From the IMG/VR virus record IMGVR_UViG_3300047321_000335, positions 1 to 46,830 of that record: a DNA stretch of 46,830 bases; one strand, 5' to 3'. Below, one piece after another: positions 39,940-46,830 of this stretch. The DNA comes from a virus. The notes beneath the pieces were generated by a model. The model ran no database searches and was not told where the DNA came from. It saw only the letters and a program-made list of their open reading frames with translations. Within the stretch, counting starts at the first letter, position 1. Each line of letters begins with the position of its first letter. The position numbers were made by a program, and so were the translations under genes.

Positions 39940-40373
39940 GCAACGACAAAGTTCTGGTGTCGCGCGAGCAGTTGGAGCAATGGCGCACCCGTTTCAGGTC
40001 GGCGCAGATGTTCGCGCAGTCGACCGAGATTTCCGAAGTGCTCGCTCATCCCGCGCAGGACGCCCGCACCATTGCGGGCGCTGAGCCGGTCGAGTTCGAC
40101 CACCGCAAAGACTTAGCCTGTTGGTTCGGCCTGAGCTATGCCAGCTTCCTGGTGCTGCCGCGCGTGCTGATGCAGGAAATGCCCAAGGACTGGCAGGAGC
40201 GTATTGCGGTGCTGCTCAACGAGTACGACGACGCCTTCCCAAACCAGCCTGATATCGGAACCACCGTACAGGCCACGAAGAGTGGCAGGCTGACCAAGAT
40301 GCCACCGTGGCTTTTGAATTACCGGCACCCGGCACGTGACGAGATAGCGAAGCTTAAGGGACCGAGCGCATGA
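39936..40373 (+). CDS. Phage protein of unknown function
   Basis: The 145-residue product (MSNDKVLVSREQLEQWRTRFRS...) has CWFGLSYASFLVLPRVLMQEMPKDWQERIAVLLNEYDD, a phrase typical of small early proteins in Pseudomonas phages, and a C-terminal PPWLLNYRHP. It is coupled to both neighbours (ATGA overlaps). No activity is known to me. Confidence 0.75.
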   Translation: MSNDKVLVSREQLEQWRTRFRSAQMFAQSTEISEVLAHPAQDARTIAGAEPVEFDHRKDLACWFGLSYASFLVLPRVLMQEMPKDWQERIAVLLNEYDDAFPNQPDIGTTVQATKSGRLTKMPPWLLNYRHPARDEIAKLKGPSA

Positions 40374-40471
40374 CCCTGCTCCCCTACCTCGGCGCCTGGT
40401 TCGCCGCCTCATGCATCGTCGGCCCGCTCCTGGGCCACGCCATTCGCCAATCTGCAGTCGTCGCCCGATAA
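40370..40471 (+). CDS. Micro membrane protein
   Basis: A 33-residue frame (MTLLPYLGAWFAASCIVGPLLGHAIRQ...) starts in an ATGA overlap with the previous stop. It is a single membrane helix with a short basic tail. Translational coupling and composition support it; function unknown. Confidence 0.55.
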   Translation: MTLLPYLGAWFAASCIVGPLLGHAIRQSAVVAR

Positions 40472-40518
40472 CTCCAGATCAACACCCCCTTCTAATTTGT
40501 CTGCCGCTTTGGCGGTGA

Positions 40519-40532
40519 GGCGGAGCTATTCC
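40519..40532 (+). repeat. Repeated leader element, copy 1
   Basis: GGCGGAGCTATTCC lies directly before the ATG at 40533 and contains its ribosome site. An exact copy is at 41229-41242. Each copy follows a short GC-rich stem (here CCGC-TTTG-GCGG, 40504-40515). Confidence 0.6.
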
Positions 40533-40775
40533 ATGAAATCGAACAAGGTACGCACCAACACCACGACGTTCAGCGCGAAGATCCCTGAAAACGAAGTTAC
40601 GGCGGTGCTCTGTGAGCTTTTGGCTAAAGAGCATGGCTTGGATCTCGACCCATCGACCACCCGCTTTCGTGGCTATCACAGCTCGGAAGACACCTCTACC
40701 GGGTTTAAGCACAGTTGGAACGTCGAGGTAACCGTCGATCACTCGCGGGAACCAAGCGTGAAGGAACAGCCATGA
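40533..40775 (+). CDS. Small phage protein of unknown function
   Basis: The 80-residue product (MKSNKVRTNTTTFSAKIPENEVTAVLCELLAKEHGL...) has a helical centre and a beta-like end (HSWNVEVTVDHS), a small alpha-beta fold. The ribosome site is inside the repeated leader element. It overlaps the next gene by 4 bases. Confidence 0.68.
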   Translation: MKSNKVRTNTTTFSAKIPENEVTAVLCELLAKEHGLDLDPSTTRFRGYHSSEDTSTGFKHSWNVEVTVDHSREPSVKEQP

Positions 40776-41176
40776 CAACTCGAACCCAGCGCCGCCTGCT
40801 TGAAAAAGAGAACGCCCGCCAGCCCAGCGCGCTGGTGAAGATGCCACGCCACGAATGGCCCGCGCTCCAGCCGCCCACCATCATCGAGGTTTGGCGCTCC
40901 CGCGGCTTCCTGGTCCAGATCCACACGGAGCCCGGCGGCTACGAGCGCATGAGCGTCTGCCGCACCACGCACAACGGGGATAGCTGGGTCGACCAGTTGA
41001 CCTGGGACGAGCTCATGCAGCTCAAGCGCGAATGCGGCCGTGGCGACCGGGATGCCGTCGAGGTCTACCCGGCCGACCGCGACATCGTGAACGTCGCCAA
41101 CATGCGCCACCTTTTCTTCCCGCCGGCGCGCCTGACGTTCAAGTGGTGCCGGGCTACACAGCAAATTTCTCGCTGA
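40772..41176 (+). CDS. Phage protein (DUF7694-like)
   Basis: The 134-residue product has VWRSRGFLVQIHTEPGGYERMSVCRTTHNG and WDELMQLKRECGRGDRDAVEVYPADRDIVNVANMRHLFF. The latter is a phrase shared by a family of small phage proteins that I believe is DUF7694. The activity is not known. It starts in an ATGA overlap. Confidence 0.78.
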   Translation: MTTRTQRRLLEKENARQPSALVKMPRHEWPALQPPTIIEVWRSRGFLVQIHTEPGGYERMSVCRTTHNGDSWVDQLTWDELMQLKRECGRGDRDAVEVYPADRDIVNVANMRHLFFPPARLTFKWCRATQQISR

Positions 41177-41228
41177 TACGCCCCGTATACGAATCAATCC
41201 TTCTACTTGAGCCTGCCGGTTATCGGCG

Positions 41229-41242
41229 GGCGGAGCTATTCC
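41229..41242 (+). repeat. Repeated leader element, copy 2
   Basis: GGCGGAGCTATTCC precedes the ATG at 41245 and is identical to 40519-40532. It again follows a small stem (CCG-GTTAT-CGG, 41216-41226). Confidence 0.6.
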
Positions 41243-41244
41243 CT

Positions 41245-41349
41245 ATGCGAGCTCTATCGATGCTTATCGGCGCCTGCATTCTCATCGCCCTCGTGATCTA
41301 CGGCGGCTTCTGCTTCTACCAACACATCAAAGGAATCAAAAAACCATGA
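41245..41349 (+). CDS. Micro membrane protein upstream of the SPFH gene
   Basis: A 34-residue frame (MRALSMLIGACILIALVIYGG...) is one membrane helix followed by FYQHIKGIKKP. Its ribosome site is in the repeated leader element, and it ends in an ATGA overlap with the SPFH gene, so the two are coupled and may act together. Confidence 0.65.
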   Translation: MRALSMLIGACILIALVIYGGFCFYQHIKGIKKP

Positions 41350-42197
41350 AGAAAATTGTCGGTCTTTCGGCTGCTGGCTTGCTGGGAGTGATCCTGCTGT
41401 GCGTCTTCTTCGGCAGCTGGTACACGGTGGACGAAACGGAACGCGGCGTGCTGCTGCGGAACGGGGCCATGGTCGGTGTCGTCGAGCCAGGTCTGAGCTT
41501 TAAGACGCCCTTCATCGAGTCCGTCCGCCTCATCAGCGTGCAAAGCCAGGCCACCAAATACCCGAACCTGCAGGCCTACTCCAAGGATCAGCAGACGGCG
41601 AAGCTGCAGGTGTCGGTCAGCTGGCATATCCCGCCGAGTGAGGTGGCAAAGGTCTACACCAGCTTCAAAGACCTTGACGGAATCAGCGACCGGCTCATTG
41701 CCAGGCAGATCCCCACGCAGGTTGAGAACGTTTTCGGCCAGTACACGGCGGTATCGGCGGTGCAAAACCGGGGGCAGTTCGTTGCTGATGTGACGAAGGC
41801 GATCCGCGCTGCAGTAGTCGGCCCGGTAGTTATCGACGGCGTGCAGGTCGAGAACATCGATTTCAGTGACGACTACGAGCGATCCATCGCCCTGCGCATG
41901 AAGGCTGAAGTCGAGGTCAAGACCCGCGAGCAGATGCTGCAGACCGAACAGGTGCAGGCGCAGATCCGTGTGACCCAGGCACAAGCCGAAGCCGACTCAA
42001 AGGTGGCTCAGGCCAAGGCGGATGCCGAAGCTACACGTCTGCGCGGTAACGCTGAAGCTGACGCCATCCAGGCTAAGGCCAAGGCACTGGCCAGCAATCA
42101 GAACCTCGTGGAGCTGACCAAGGCCGAGCGGTGGAATGGCGTACTGCCGACCACAATGCTGCCGAACAGCGCCGTGCCGTTCATAGAAGCTAAGTAA
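41346..42197 (+). CDS. SPFH (band 7/prohibitin-like) membrane protein
   Basis: The 283-residue product has a membrane segment at 5-25 and an SPFH domain at about 26-185 (SWYTVDETERGVLLRNGAMVGVVEPGLSF, KLQVSVSWHIPPSEVAKVY). A charged coiled coil follows at about 185-255, with repeated Ala-Glu-Ala-Asp phrases. SPFH proteins form ring-like membrane scaffolds (as HflK/HflC around the FtsH protease). In lambda, HflKC and FtsH control CII stability, so a phage copy could affect protease action or the membrane; that is inference. Confidence 0.9.
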   Translation: MKKIVGLSAAGLLGVILLCVFFGSWYTVDETERGVLLRNGAMVGVVEPGLSFKTPFIESVRLISVQSQATKYPNLQAYSKDQQTAKLQVSVSWHIPPSEVAKVYTSFKDLDGISDRLIARQIPTQVENVFGQYTAVSAVQNRGQFVADVTKAIRAAVVGPVVIDGVQVENIDFSDDYERSIALRMKAEVEVKTREQMLQTEQVQAQIRVTQAQAEADSKVAQAKADAEATRLRGNAEADAIQAKAKALASNQNLVELTKAERWNGVLPTTMLPNSAVPFIEAK

Positions 42198-42203
42198 TAC
42201 CGC

Positions 42204-42227
42204 GGCGGCCCCGTCAACAGGGCCGCC
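42204..42227. other. Perfect hairpin between SPFH gene and DUF4224 gene
   Basis: GGCGGCCC (42204-42211) and GGGCCGCC (42220-42227) form an 8-bp stem with an 8-base loop. Only a mixed pyrimidine run follows, so it is a weak terminator at best. It may separate integrase expression from the early operon. Confidence 0.55.
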
Positions 42228-42259
42228 CTTCTGTTGCCGCTCCGCGGCCTGGAGACGCT

Positions 42260-42454
42260 ATGTTTATGACACCAGAGGAAGTGGCCGACCTGACCGGCTA
42301 CACGAAGGCCAGCGCCCAAATCAAATGGCTGCAGGCCGAGAAGTACGGGTTTGCTATTGGTGGTGATGGTCGCCCGAAGGTCCTGCGCGCAGTTGTGGTG
42401 GGCAGGCTGGGCGGTGTTCAATCAAGGAAGGGGCCGGAACTCCGGCTTGGATGA
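42260..42454 (+). CDS. DUF4224 protein (excisionase candidate)
   Basis: The 64-residue product (MFMTPEEVADLTGYTKASAQIKWLQAEKYGFAIGGDGRPKVLR...) fits DUF4224, a small winged-helix-like family found next to phage integrases. By size, fold and position it is the best candidate for a recombination directionality factor. A second ATG two codons later is possible. It ends 12 bases before the integrase start. Confidence 0.8.
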   Translation: MFMTPEEVADLTGYTKASAQIKWLQAEKYGFAIGGDGRPKVLRAVVVGRLGGVQSRKGPELRLG

Positions 42455-42466
42455 GGGGCGAGACCA

Positions 42467-43444
42467 ATGCGGCCGCGCAAAACGAATAGGCACCTGCCAG
42501 CGTGCATGTACCAGAAGCACGGGGCTTACTACCTGGTGCGCAAGGGGAAGTGGGAAAGGCTGGATTCTGACTATCAGCTCGCCCTGATCGCCTATGCCAA
42601 GCGCTTCGGTGTATCAGGCGCAGGCGGCATGGGCGATTTGATTGACGACGCCCTGAAGCACATGGCCAAGAAGCTCAAGCCCAACACCATCAAGCAGTAC
42701 GAGGCGGCGGCGGCCCGGCTCAAGGATTACCTAGCCGAGTTCGAACCACGGGACGTGCTGCCCAGGCACGTCGCGGCACTCAAGAACCACATGGAAGACA
42801 CCCCAAACATGGCTAATCGGGTGATTTCTTTCCTGCGGATGGTCTTCGCCTACGCTCTGGAACAGCAGATGGTCGACTCAAACCCGTGCACTGGCATCCG
42901 CCGGCACGCCGAGAAGAAGCGCGACCGCTACATCAGCGATGGCGAATTCCAAGCGATATGCGCAGCCGCGTCCGAAAACATGCGGGTGGTGTATGAGATG
43001 TGCTACTTGACCGGGCAGCGGATCGGCGACGTGCTTGCCATCCGGCTGGCGGATATCAGCGACGAGGGTATCGCGTTCGCCCAGCAGAAGACCGGGGCCC
43101 GACTCGTGGTGAGGATGAGTCCTGACCTGGAGTTGCTGATAAAGCGCATCAAGGCGCTCCCAAGGCGCGTTCGAGGCCTCACCCTATTCACGGCCAGGAG
43201 CGCGGGCAAGCCGATCAGTTACGAGACTATGAAGGACGCCTTCCGGAAAGACTGCGTTAAGGCCGGGGTAGTGGGTGCCACGCTTCACGACCTGCGCGCC
43301 AAGTCGCTGACCGACACCGACAAGCAGGGCAACAACGCACAGAAGCTCGGTGGCCACACCGACGCCAAGATGACGCAACGTTATCTGCGACTGCGTGAAA
43401 TCGACATAGCTGAGCCGCCAGCAATGCCGAAAAAAACCCTGTAG
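42467..43444 (+). CDS. int: Integrase, tyrosine recombinase
   Basis: The 325-residue product has an N-terminal arm-binding part ([12 protein letters not shown]), a core-binding domain (about 55-145, [19 protein letters not shown]) and a catalytic domain with Arg185 (TGQRIGDV), HDLR (His274, Arg277), His297 (KLGGHTDA) and Tyr306 (QRYLRL). It ends 50 bases before the mutS start, so attP lies just downstream of int, the standard layout. It should carry out integration at the 5' end of mutS. Confidence 0.93.
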   Translation: MRPRKTNRHLPACMYQKHGAYYLVRKGKWERLDSDYQLALIAYAKRFGVSGAGGMGDLIDDALKHMAKKLKPNTIKQYEAAAARLKDYLAEFEPRDVLPRHVAALKNHMEDTPNMANRVISFLRMVFAYALEQQMVDSNPCTGIRRHAEKKRDRYISDGEFQAICAAASENMRVVYEMCYLTGQRIGDVLAIRLADISDEGIAFAQQKTGARLVVRMSPDLELLIKRIKALPRRVRGLTLFTARSAGKPISYETMKDAFRKDCVKAGVVGATLHDLRAKSLTDTDKQGNNAQKLGGHTDAKMTQRYLRLREIDIAEPPAMPKKTL

Positions 43445-43476
43445 TATTAGACAATTCTCATTTGTCTAATAGACAG
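43445..43476. repeat. Inverted repeat between int and mutS (possible integrase arm or end of int mRNA)
   Basis: TATTAGACAA (43445-43454) and TTGTCTAATA (43462-43471) are perfectly complementary with a 7-base loop, starting directly after the int stop. A third TAGACAG follows at 43470-43476, matching 599-605 at the other end. TCTAAT (43465-43470) could serve as a -10 for mutS, but no good -35 is present. Confidence 0.65.
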
Positions 43477-43494
43477 ACCAGCGCAAGGCCCCGC

Positions 43495-46062
43495 ATGTCC
43501 GACCTCTCCAGCCACACCCCAATGATGCAGCAATACTGGAAGCTGAAAAACCAGCACCCGGACCAGCTGATGTTCTATCGCATGGGCGACTTCTACGAGA
43601 TTTTCTACGAAGACGCGAAGAAGGCCGCCAAGCTGCTCGACATTACCCTGACCGCGCGTGGGCAGTCGGCCGGGCAGTCGATTCCCATGTGCGGGATCCC
43701 CTACCACGCAGCCGAGGGTTACCTGGGCAAGCTGGTCAAACTCGGCGAGTCCGTAGTGATCTGCGAGCAGGTGGGCGATCCGGCGACCAGCAAGGGGCCT
43801 GTGGACCGGCAAGTGGTGCGCATCATCACGCCGGGTACGGTGAGTGACGAAGCGCTGCTGGACGAGCGCCGCGACAACCTCATAGCGGCGGTGCTCGGCG
43901 ACGAGCGTCTGTTCGGCCTGGCGGTGCTGGACATCACCAGTGGCAACTTCACCGTGCAGGAATTCAAGGGCTGGGAAAACCTCCTGGCGGAGCTTGAGCG
44001 CATCAATCCGGTCGAGCTGTTGATCCCGGATGACTGGCCTCAAGGCCTGCCGGCGGAAAAACGCCGGGGCGCACGCCGCCGCGCGCCGTGGGACTTCGAA
44101 CGCGACAGCGCCCACAAGAGCCTGTGTCAGCAATTCGCGACCCAGGACCTGAAAGGCTTCGGCTGCGAGAAGTTGACCCTGGCCATCGGCGCCGCCGGGT
44201 GCCTGCTGGGCTACGCGAAGGAAACCCAGCGCACAGCCCTGCCGCACCTGCGCAGCCTCAAACACGAACGTCTGGATGACACCGTGGTGCTGGATGCTGC
44301 CACTCGGCGCAATCTGGAGCTGGACATCAACCTGGCGGGCGGCCGCGAAAACACCCTGCAATCAGTAATCGATCGCTGCCAGACGGCCATGGGCAGCCGC
44401 CTGCTGACCCGCTGGCTGAATCGCCCGCTACGTGATCTGAAGATTCTCCAGGCACGCCAGGCGTCGATCCGCTGCCTGCTTGACGGCTATCGCTTCGAAG
44501 GCCTGCAGCCACGCCTAAAGGAAATTGGCGACATCGAGCGCATCCTTGCGCGTATCGGCTTGCGCAATGCTCGCCCTCGCGACTTGGCTCGCCTGCGCGA
44601 CGCCTTGGCTGCGTTGCCGGACCTGCAAGTTGCCATGGCCGATCTCGAGACCCCGCACCTGGCGCGCCTGGCGACGATCGCCGGCACCTACCCGGAGCTC
44701 TCCGAGCTGCTGGCCAAGGCCATCATCGACAACCCGCCTGCGGTGATTCGTGACGGCGGTGTACTCAAGACCGGCTACGACAGCGAGCTCGACGAGCTGC
44801 TGTCTCTGAGCGAGAACGCCGGGCAGTTTTTGATTGATCTCGAAGCCCGGGAAAAAGCCCGTACCGGCCTGTCGCACCTCAAGGTCGGCTACAACCGCGT
44901 GCACGGCTACTTTATCGAACTGCCGAGCAAACAGGCTGAGTCGGCGCCAGCGGACTATATCCGCCGCCAGACGCTCAAGGGCGCCGAGCGCTTCATCACC
45001 CCCGAGCTCAAGGCTTTCGAAGACAAGGCGCTGTCGGCCAAGAGCCGCGCCCTGGCCCGTGAAAAGATGCTCTACGAGGCTTTGCTGGAACGGCTCATCG
45101 GTCACCTGCCGCCGTTGCAGGACACCGCCGCAGCGCTGGCCGAGCTCGACGTGTTGAGCAACCTCGCCGAGCGCTCCCTGAACCTGGACCTCAACTGTCC
45201 CAGCTTCGTCGACGAGCCGTGCCTGCGTATCGGCCAAGGGCGTCACCCTGTGGTCGAGCAAGTGCTGACTACACCGTTCGTGGCCAATGACCTGCGCCTC
45301 GACGACGACACGCGCATGCTGGTCATCACCGGGCCTAACATGGGCGGTAAATCCACCTATATGCGCCAGACCGCACTGATCGTGCTGCTGGCCCATATCG
45401 GCAGCTTCGTGCCGGCCGCCAGCTGCGAGCTGTCACTGGTGGATCGGATCTTCACCCGTATCGGCTCCAGCGATGACCTCGCCGGCGGGCGTTCGACCTT
45501 CATGGTAGAAATGAGCGAGACCGCCAACATCCTGCACAACGCCAGCGATCGCAGCCTGGTGCTGATGGACGAAGTCGGCCGCGGCACCAGCACCTTCGAC
45601 GGCTTGTCGCTGGCCTGGGCGGCGGCTGAACGCCTTGCGCAACTGCGTGCCTATACGCTGTTCGCCACGCACTACTTCGAGCTCACGGTGCTGCCGGACA
45701 GCGAACCGCTGGTCGCCAACGTGCATCTCAATGCCACCGAACACAACGAGCGGATCGTGTTTTTGCACCATGTGCTGCCGGGCCCTGCGAGCCAAAGTTA
45801 TGGCCTGGCGGTGGCGCAACTGGCCGGCGTGCCGGAAGATGTCATTCGGCGCGCCAAGGAGCATCTGGGTCGACTCGAAACCACCAGCCTGCCCGTCGAG
45901 CCCGTACTCGCCAAACCCGGCAAACCCGCTGCGCCGCACCAGAGCGACCTGTTCGCCAGCCTGCCGCACCCGGTCCTGGACGAGATCGCCCGCACCGACA
46001 TCGATGGCCTGACACCAAGGCAGGCGATGGAATTGCTCTATACATTAAAGAACCGTATCTAA
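43495..46062 (+). CDS. mutS: DNA mismatch repair protein MutS, with a phage-derived start
   Basis: The 855-residue product is a full MutS: mismatch-binding domain with the Phe-x-Glu motif in [16 protein letters not shown] (residues 29-44), connector, lever and clamp domains, and an ATPase with Walker A GPNMGGKS (613-620), [14 protein letters not shown] (Walker B) and FATHYFELT. The first codons up to the ATGATGCAGCA core belong to the phage arm of attR and recode the host residues almost exactly. AAGG lies before the ATG; an in-frame TTG at 43462 is unlikely. The native promoter is now 43 kb away, so expression depends on phage-side sequences. Confidence 0.96.
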   Translation: MSDLSSHTPMMQQYWKLKNQHPDQLMFYRMGDFYEIFYEDAKKAAKLLDITLTARGQSAGQSIPMCGIPYHAAEGYLGKLVKLGESVVICEQVGDPATSKGPVDRQVVRIITPGTVSDEALLDERRDNLIAAVLGDERLFGLAVLDITSGNFTVQEFKGWENLLAELERINPVELLIPDDWPQGLPAEKRRGARRRAPWDFERDSAHKSLCQQFATQDLKGFGCEKLTLAIGAAGCLLGYAKETQRTALPHLRSLKHERLDDTVVLDAATRRNLELDINLAGGRENTLQSVIDRCQTAMGSRLLTRWLNRPLRDLKILQARQASIRCLLDGYRFEGLQPRLKEIGDIERILARIGLRNARPRDLARLRDALAALPDLQVAMADLETPHLARLATIAGTYPELSELLAKAIIDNPPAVIRDGGVLKTGYDSELDELLSLSENAGQFLIDLEAREKARTGLSHLKVGYNRVHGYFIELPSKQAESAPADYIRRQTLKGAERFITPELKAFEDKALSAKSRALAREKMLYEALLERLIGHLPPLQDTAAALAELDVLSNLAERSLNLDLNCPSFVDEPCLRIGQGRHPVVEQVLTTPFVANDLRLDDDTRMLVITGPNMGGKSTYMRQTALIVLLAHIGSFVPAASCELSLVDRIFTRIGSSDDLAGGRSTFMVEMSETANILHNASDRSLVLMDEVGRGTSTFDGLSLAWAAAERLAQLRAYTLFATHYFELTVLPDSEPLVANVHLNATEHNERIVFLHHVLPGPASQSYGLAVAQLAGVPEDVIRRAKEHLGRLETTSLPVEPVLAKPGKPAAPHQSDLFASLPHPVLDEIARTDIDGLTPRQAMELLYTLKNRI
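43513..43535. other. attR core
   Basis: This is the right copy of CACACCCC-N-ATGATGCAGCA. Left of it the mutS codons are phage-borne; right of it they are host. The exact crossover must lie in the 11 identical bases 43522-43532, or in CACACCCC (43513-43520). Confidence 0.8.
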
Positions 46063-46205
46063 CGCTGACAGTCACAAGCTGATAGAATCCCGCGCGGTTT
46101 GGGAATGCCACGAACTATTAGCCTGGTTCGCAGGCTGCCTATCCCAGACCCAGCGGCCCCGATTACAGGGGGTTTGGCTGTAGCCGCCTGAGGAGAGAAC
46201 CTGAA
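46063..46205 (+). promoter_or_regulatory. mutS-fdxA intergenic region with candidate fdxA promoter
   Basis: TAGAAT at about 46082-46087 is a good -10; the -35 is weak. The ribosome site GAGGAGAG precedes fdxA. I see no other gene here. Confidence 0.4.
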
Positions 46206-46529
46206 ATGACCTTCGTCGTCACCGACAACTGCATCAAGTGCAAGTACACCGACTGCGTAGAAGTGTGTCCGGTGGACTGCTTTTACGAAGGCCCGAACTT
46301 CCTGGTCATTCACCCGGACGAGTGCATCGACTGCGCCCTGTGCGAGCCTGAATGCCCGGCCGTGGCAATTTTCTCGGAAGACGAAGTGCCTGCCGAGATG
46401 CAGGAGTTCATCGCCCTGAACGGAGAGCTGGCGGATATCTGGCCAAATATCACCGAGAAGAAAGAATCGATGCCTGATGCTGCCGAGTGGGATGGCAAAA
46501 AGGGCAAGATCGCTGACCTCGAACGCTGA
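46206..46529 (+). CDS. fdxA: 7Fe ferredoxin FdxA
   Basis: The 107-residue product has cysteines at 9, 12, 17, 21 and 25 and at 40, 43, 46 and 50 ([11 protein letters not shown]), the layout of [3Fe-4S][4Fe-4S] ferredoxins of the Azotobacter FdI type. The long acidic C-terminal extension (about 55-107) is also typical. It is a small electron carrier in the cytoplasm. In Pseudomonas it follows mutS, with rsmZ and rpoS usually next; those are not in this window. Confidence 0.95.
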   Translation: MTFVVTDNCIKCKYTDCVEVCPVDCFYEGPNFLVIHPDECIDCALCEPECPAVAIFSEDEVPAEMQEFIALNGELADIWPNITEKKESMPDAAEWDGKKGKIADLER

Positions 46530-46548
46530 GGCCTGGCGCTATACTCGG

Positions 46549-46576
46549 AAAGCCCCGGTTTTGCGGGGCTTTTTTT
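46549..46576 (+). terminator. fdxA terminator
   Basis: AAAGCCCCG-GTTTTG-CGGGGCTTTTTT is a perfect stem with T and A tracts on both sides, so it may work in both directions. Confidence 0.9.
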
Positions 46577-46711
46577 CGTCTGGCTTTTTTGGTTGGACGG
46601 GTTTGGCTTTGAGATTGGGTGTGGCCCTTTGCTGCGGACCTGTGCGGCTCGCCCTGCCCATTGGCCCTTCGCTTAGGCTCAGGGTACCCGCGTTCCGGCT
46701 TCTGAATGGGG
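46577..46711. other. Intergenic DNA before the tandem repeats
   Basis: I see no gene in this stretch. The GGA-rich loops of the rsmZ RNA, which is normally near here in Pseudomonas, are not visible on either strand. The inserted-element end probably begins near 46700-46711. Confidence 0.4.
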
Positions 46712-46829
46712 ATTCCACGCGCACTTGGACACCCATTCCACGAACACTTGGACAGTGATTCCACGCTGGCTTGGACACTCATTCCACGGCCACTTGGACA
46801 CTGATTCCACGAGCACTTGGACAGTGATT
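46712..46829. repeat. Tandem 23-bp repeats, probable end of an IS21-type element
   Basis: Five units of ATTCCACG-N3-(A/G)CTTGGACA-N3 start at 46712, 46735, 46758, 46781 and 46804, and a sixth begins at 46827. Multiple short transposase-binding repeats of this style are typical of IS21-family ends in Pseudomonas. The element would extend beyond the window edge; no transposase is visible, so the call rests on the repeats alone. Confidence 0.55.
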
Positions 46830-46830
46830 T

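Larger units (their letters stand above)
466..43532. mobile_element. Complete lambda-type prophage integrated in the 5' end of mutS
   Basis: The element runs between two copies of the ATGATGCAGCA core and carries every module of a temperate siphovirus: integrase at one end, a cI/cro switch, O and P replication genes, an HK97-type head, lambda-order tail genes (V, G/GT, H, M, L, K, I, J), and lysis genes. No structural gene is visibly broken, so it may be inducible. Transcription follows the lambda plan: two early operons diverge around cI, and one late operon covers about half of the element. Confidence 0.9.

Noticed and set aside
466-43532. tRNA gene as attachment site
   Set aside because: Both att regions lie in mutS coding sequence and no tRNA cloverleaf is present nearby.
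43447-45396. Long minus-strand frames across mutS
   Set aside because: mutS on the plus strand is certain; the antisense frames have shadow composition and no promoter or ribosome site.
46530-46711. rsmZ regulatory RNA after fdxA
   Set aside because: The repeated GGA loops expected of rsmZ are not found on either strand in this short stretch.

Overview
The window is a complete lambda-type (siphovirus) prophage of about 43 kb in a Pseudomonas chromosome, probably of the P. fluorescens group. The assignment rests on the flanking genes: cinA (pncC-type) on the left, and mutS followed by the 7Fe ferredoxin gene fdxA on the right. This cinA-mutS interval is a known prophage and tailocin site in that group. 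I see no tRNA, rRNA or CRISPR array.

Layout from left to right. Positions 1-504 are host: the start of cinA (minus strand), the native cinA-mutS intergenic region, and a 21-codon stump of mutS that is cut off by the phage. Positions 505-1313 are the phage left end: a highly structured segment (531-604), then two small plus-strand genes. The second of these lies behind a promoter that overlaps a consensus LexA box. Positions 1318-25086 are one long minus-strand late operon, read from right to left as two membrane coiled-coil proteins, several small genes, HNH nuclease, a candidate cos site, terS, terL, portal, protease, HK97-type capsid, connector genes, tail tube, G/GT with a programmed -1 frameshift, tape measure, M, L, K, a moron insertion, I, J, tail fibre genes, endolysin and small genes. 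Positions 25087-25502 form a leader with two terminators, below a gene in the position of lambda Q. Positions 25503-32201 are the rightward-type early operon (minus strand): cro-like, cII-like, antirepressor, O (with iterons inside it), P, small nin-type genes, a VRR-NUC nuclease and a second complete tyrosine recombinase. Positions 32236-32276 hold the operator between cro and cI; cI (32285-33046, plus) encodes a self-cleaving S24 repressor. Positions 33122-43444 are the leftward-type early operon (plus strand): genes of unknown function, DUF2303, a large cytosine-5 DNA methyltransferase, small membrane proteins, an SPFH protein, a DUF4224 protein and the integrase. One AT-rich membrane-protein gene (36869-37543) runs against it from its own promoter. 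From 43495 the host resumes with mutS, fdxA, a terminator, and tandem 23-bp repeats that look like one end of an IS21-type element cut by the window edge.

How it works together: CI holds the two early promoters, each carrying a GTTTA/TAAAC palindrome in its -35/-10 spacer. RecA-stimulated CI cleavage would induce the phage, and the LexA box at the left end adds a direct SOS link. The O and P products start replication at the iterons in O. A Q-like protein probably lets polymerase read through the many terminators inside the late operon. The most striking feature is the attachment site: the phage enters the 5' coding end of mutS and brings its own start codon and about nine codons, coding for almost the same amino acids with different codons. 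mutS therefore stays intact but is cut off from its native promoter.
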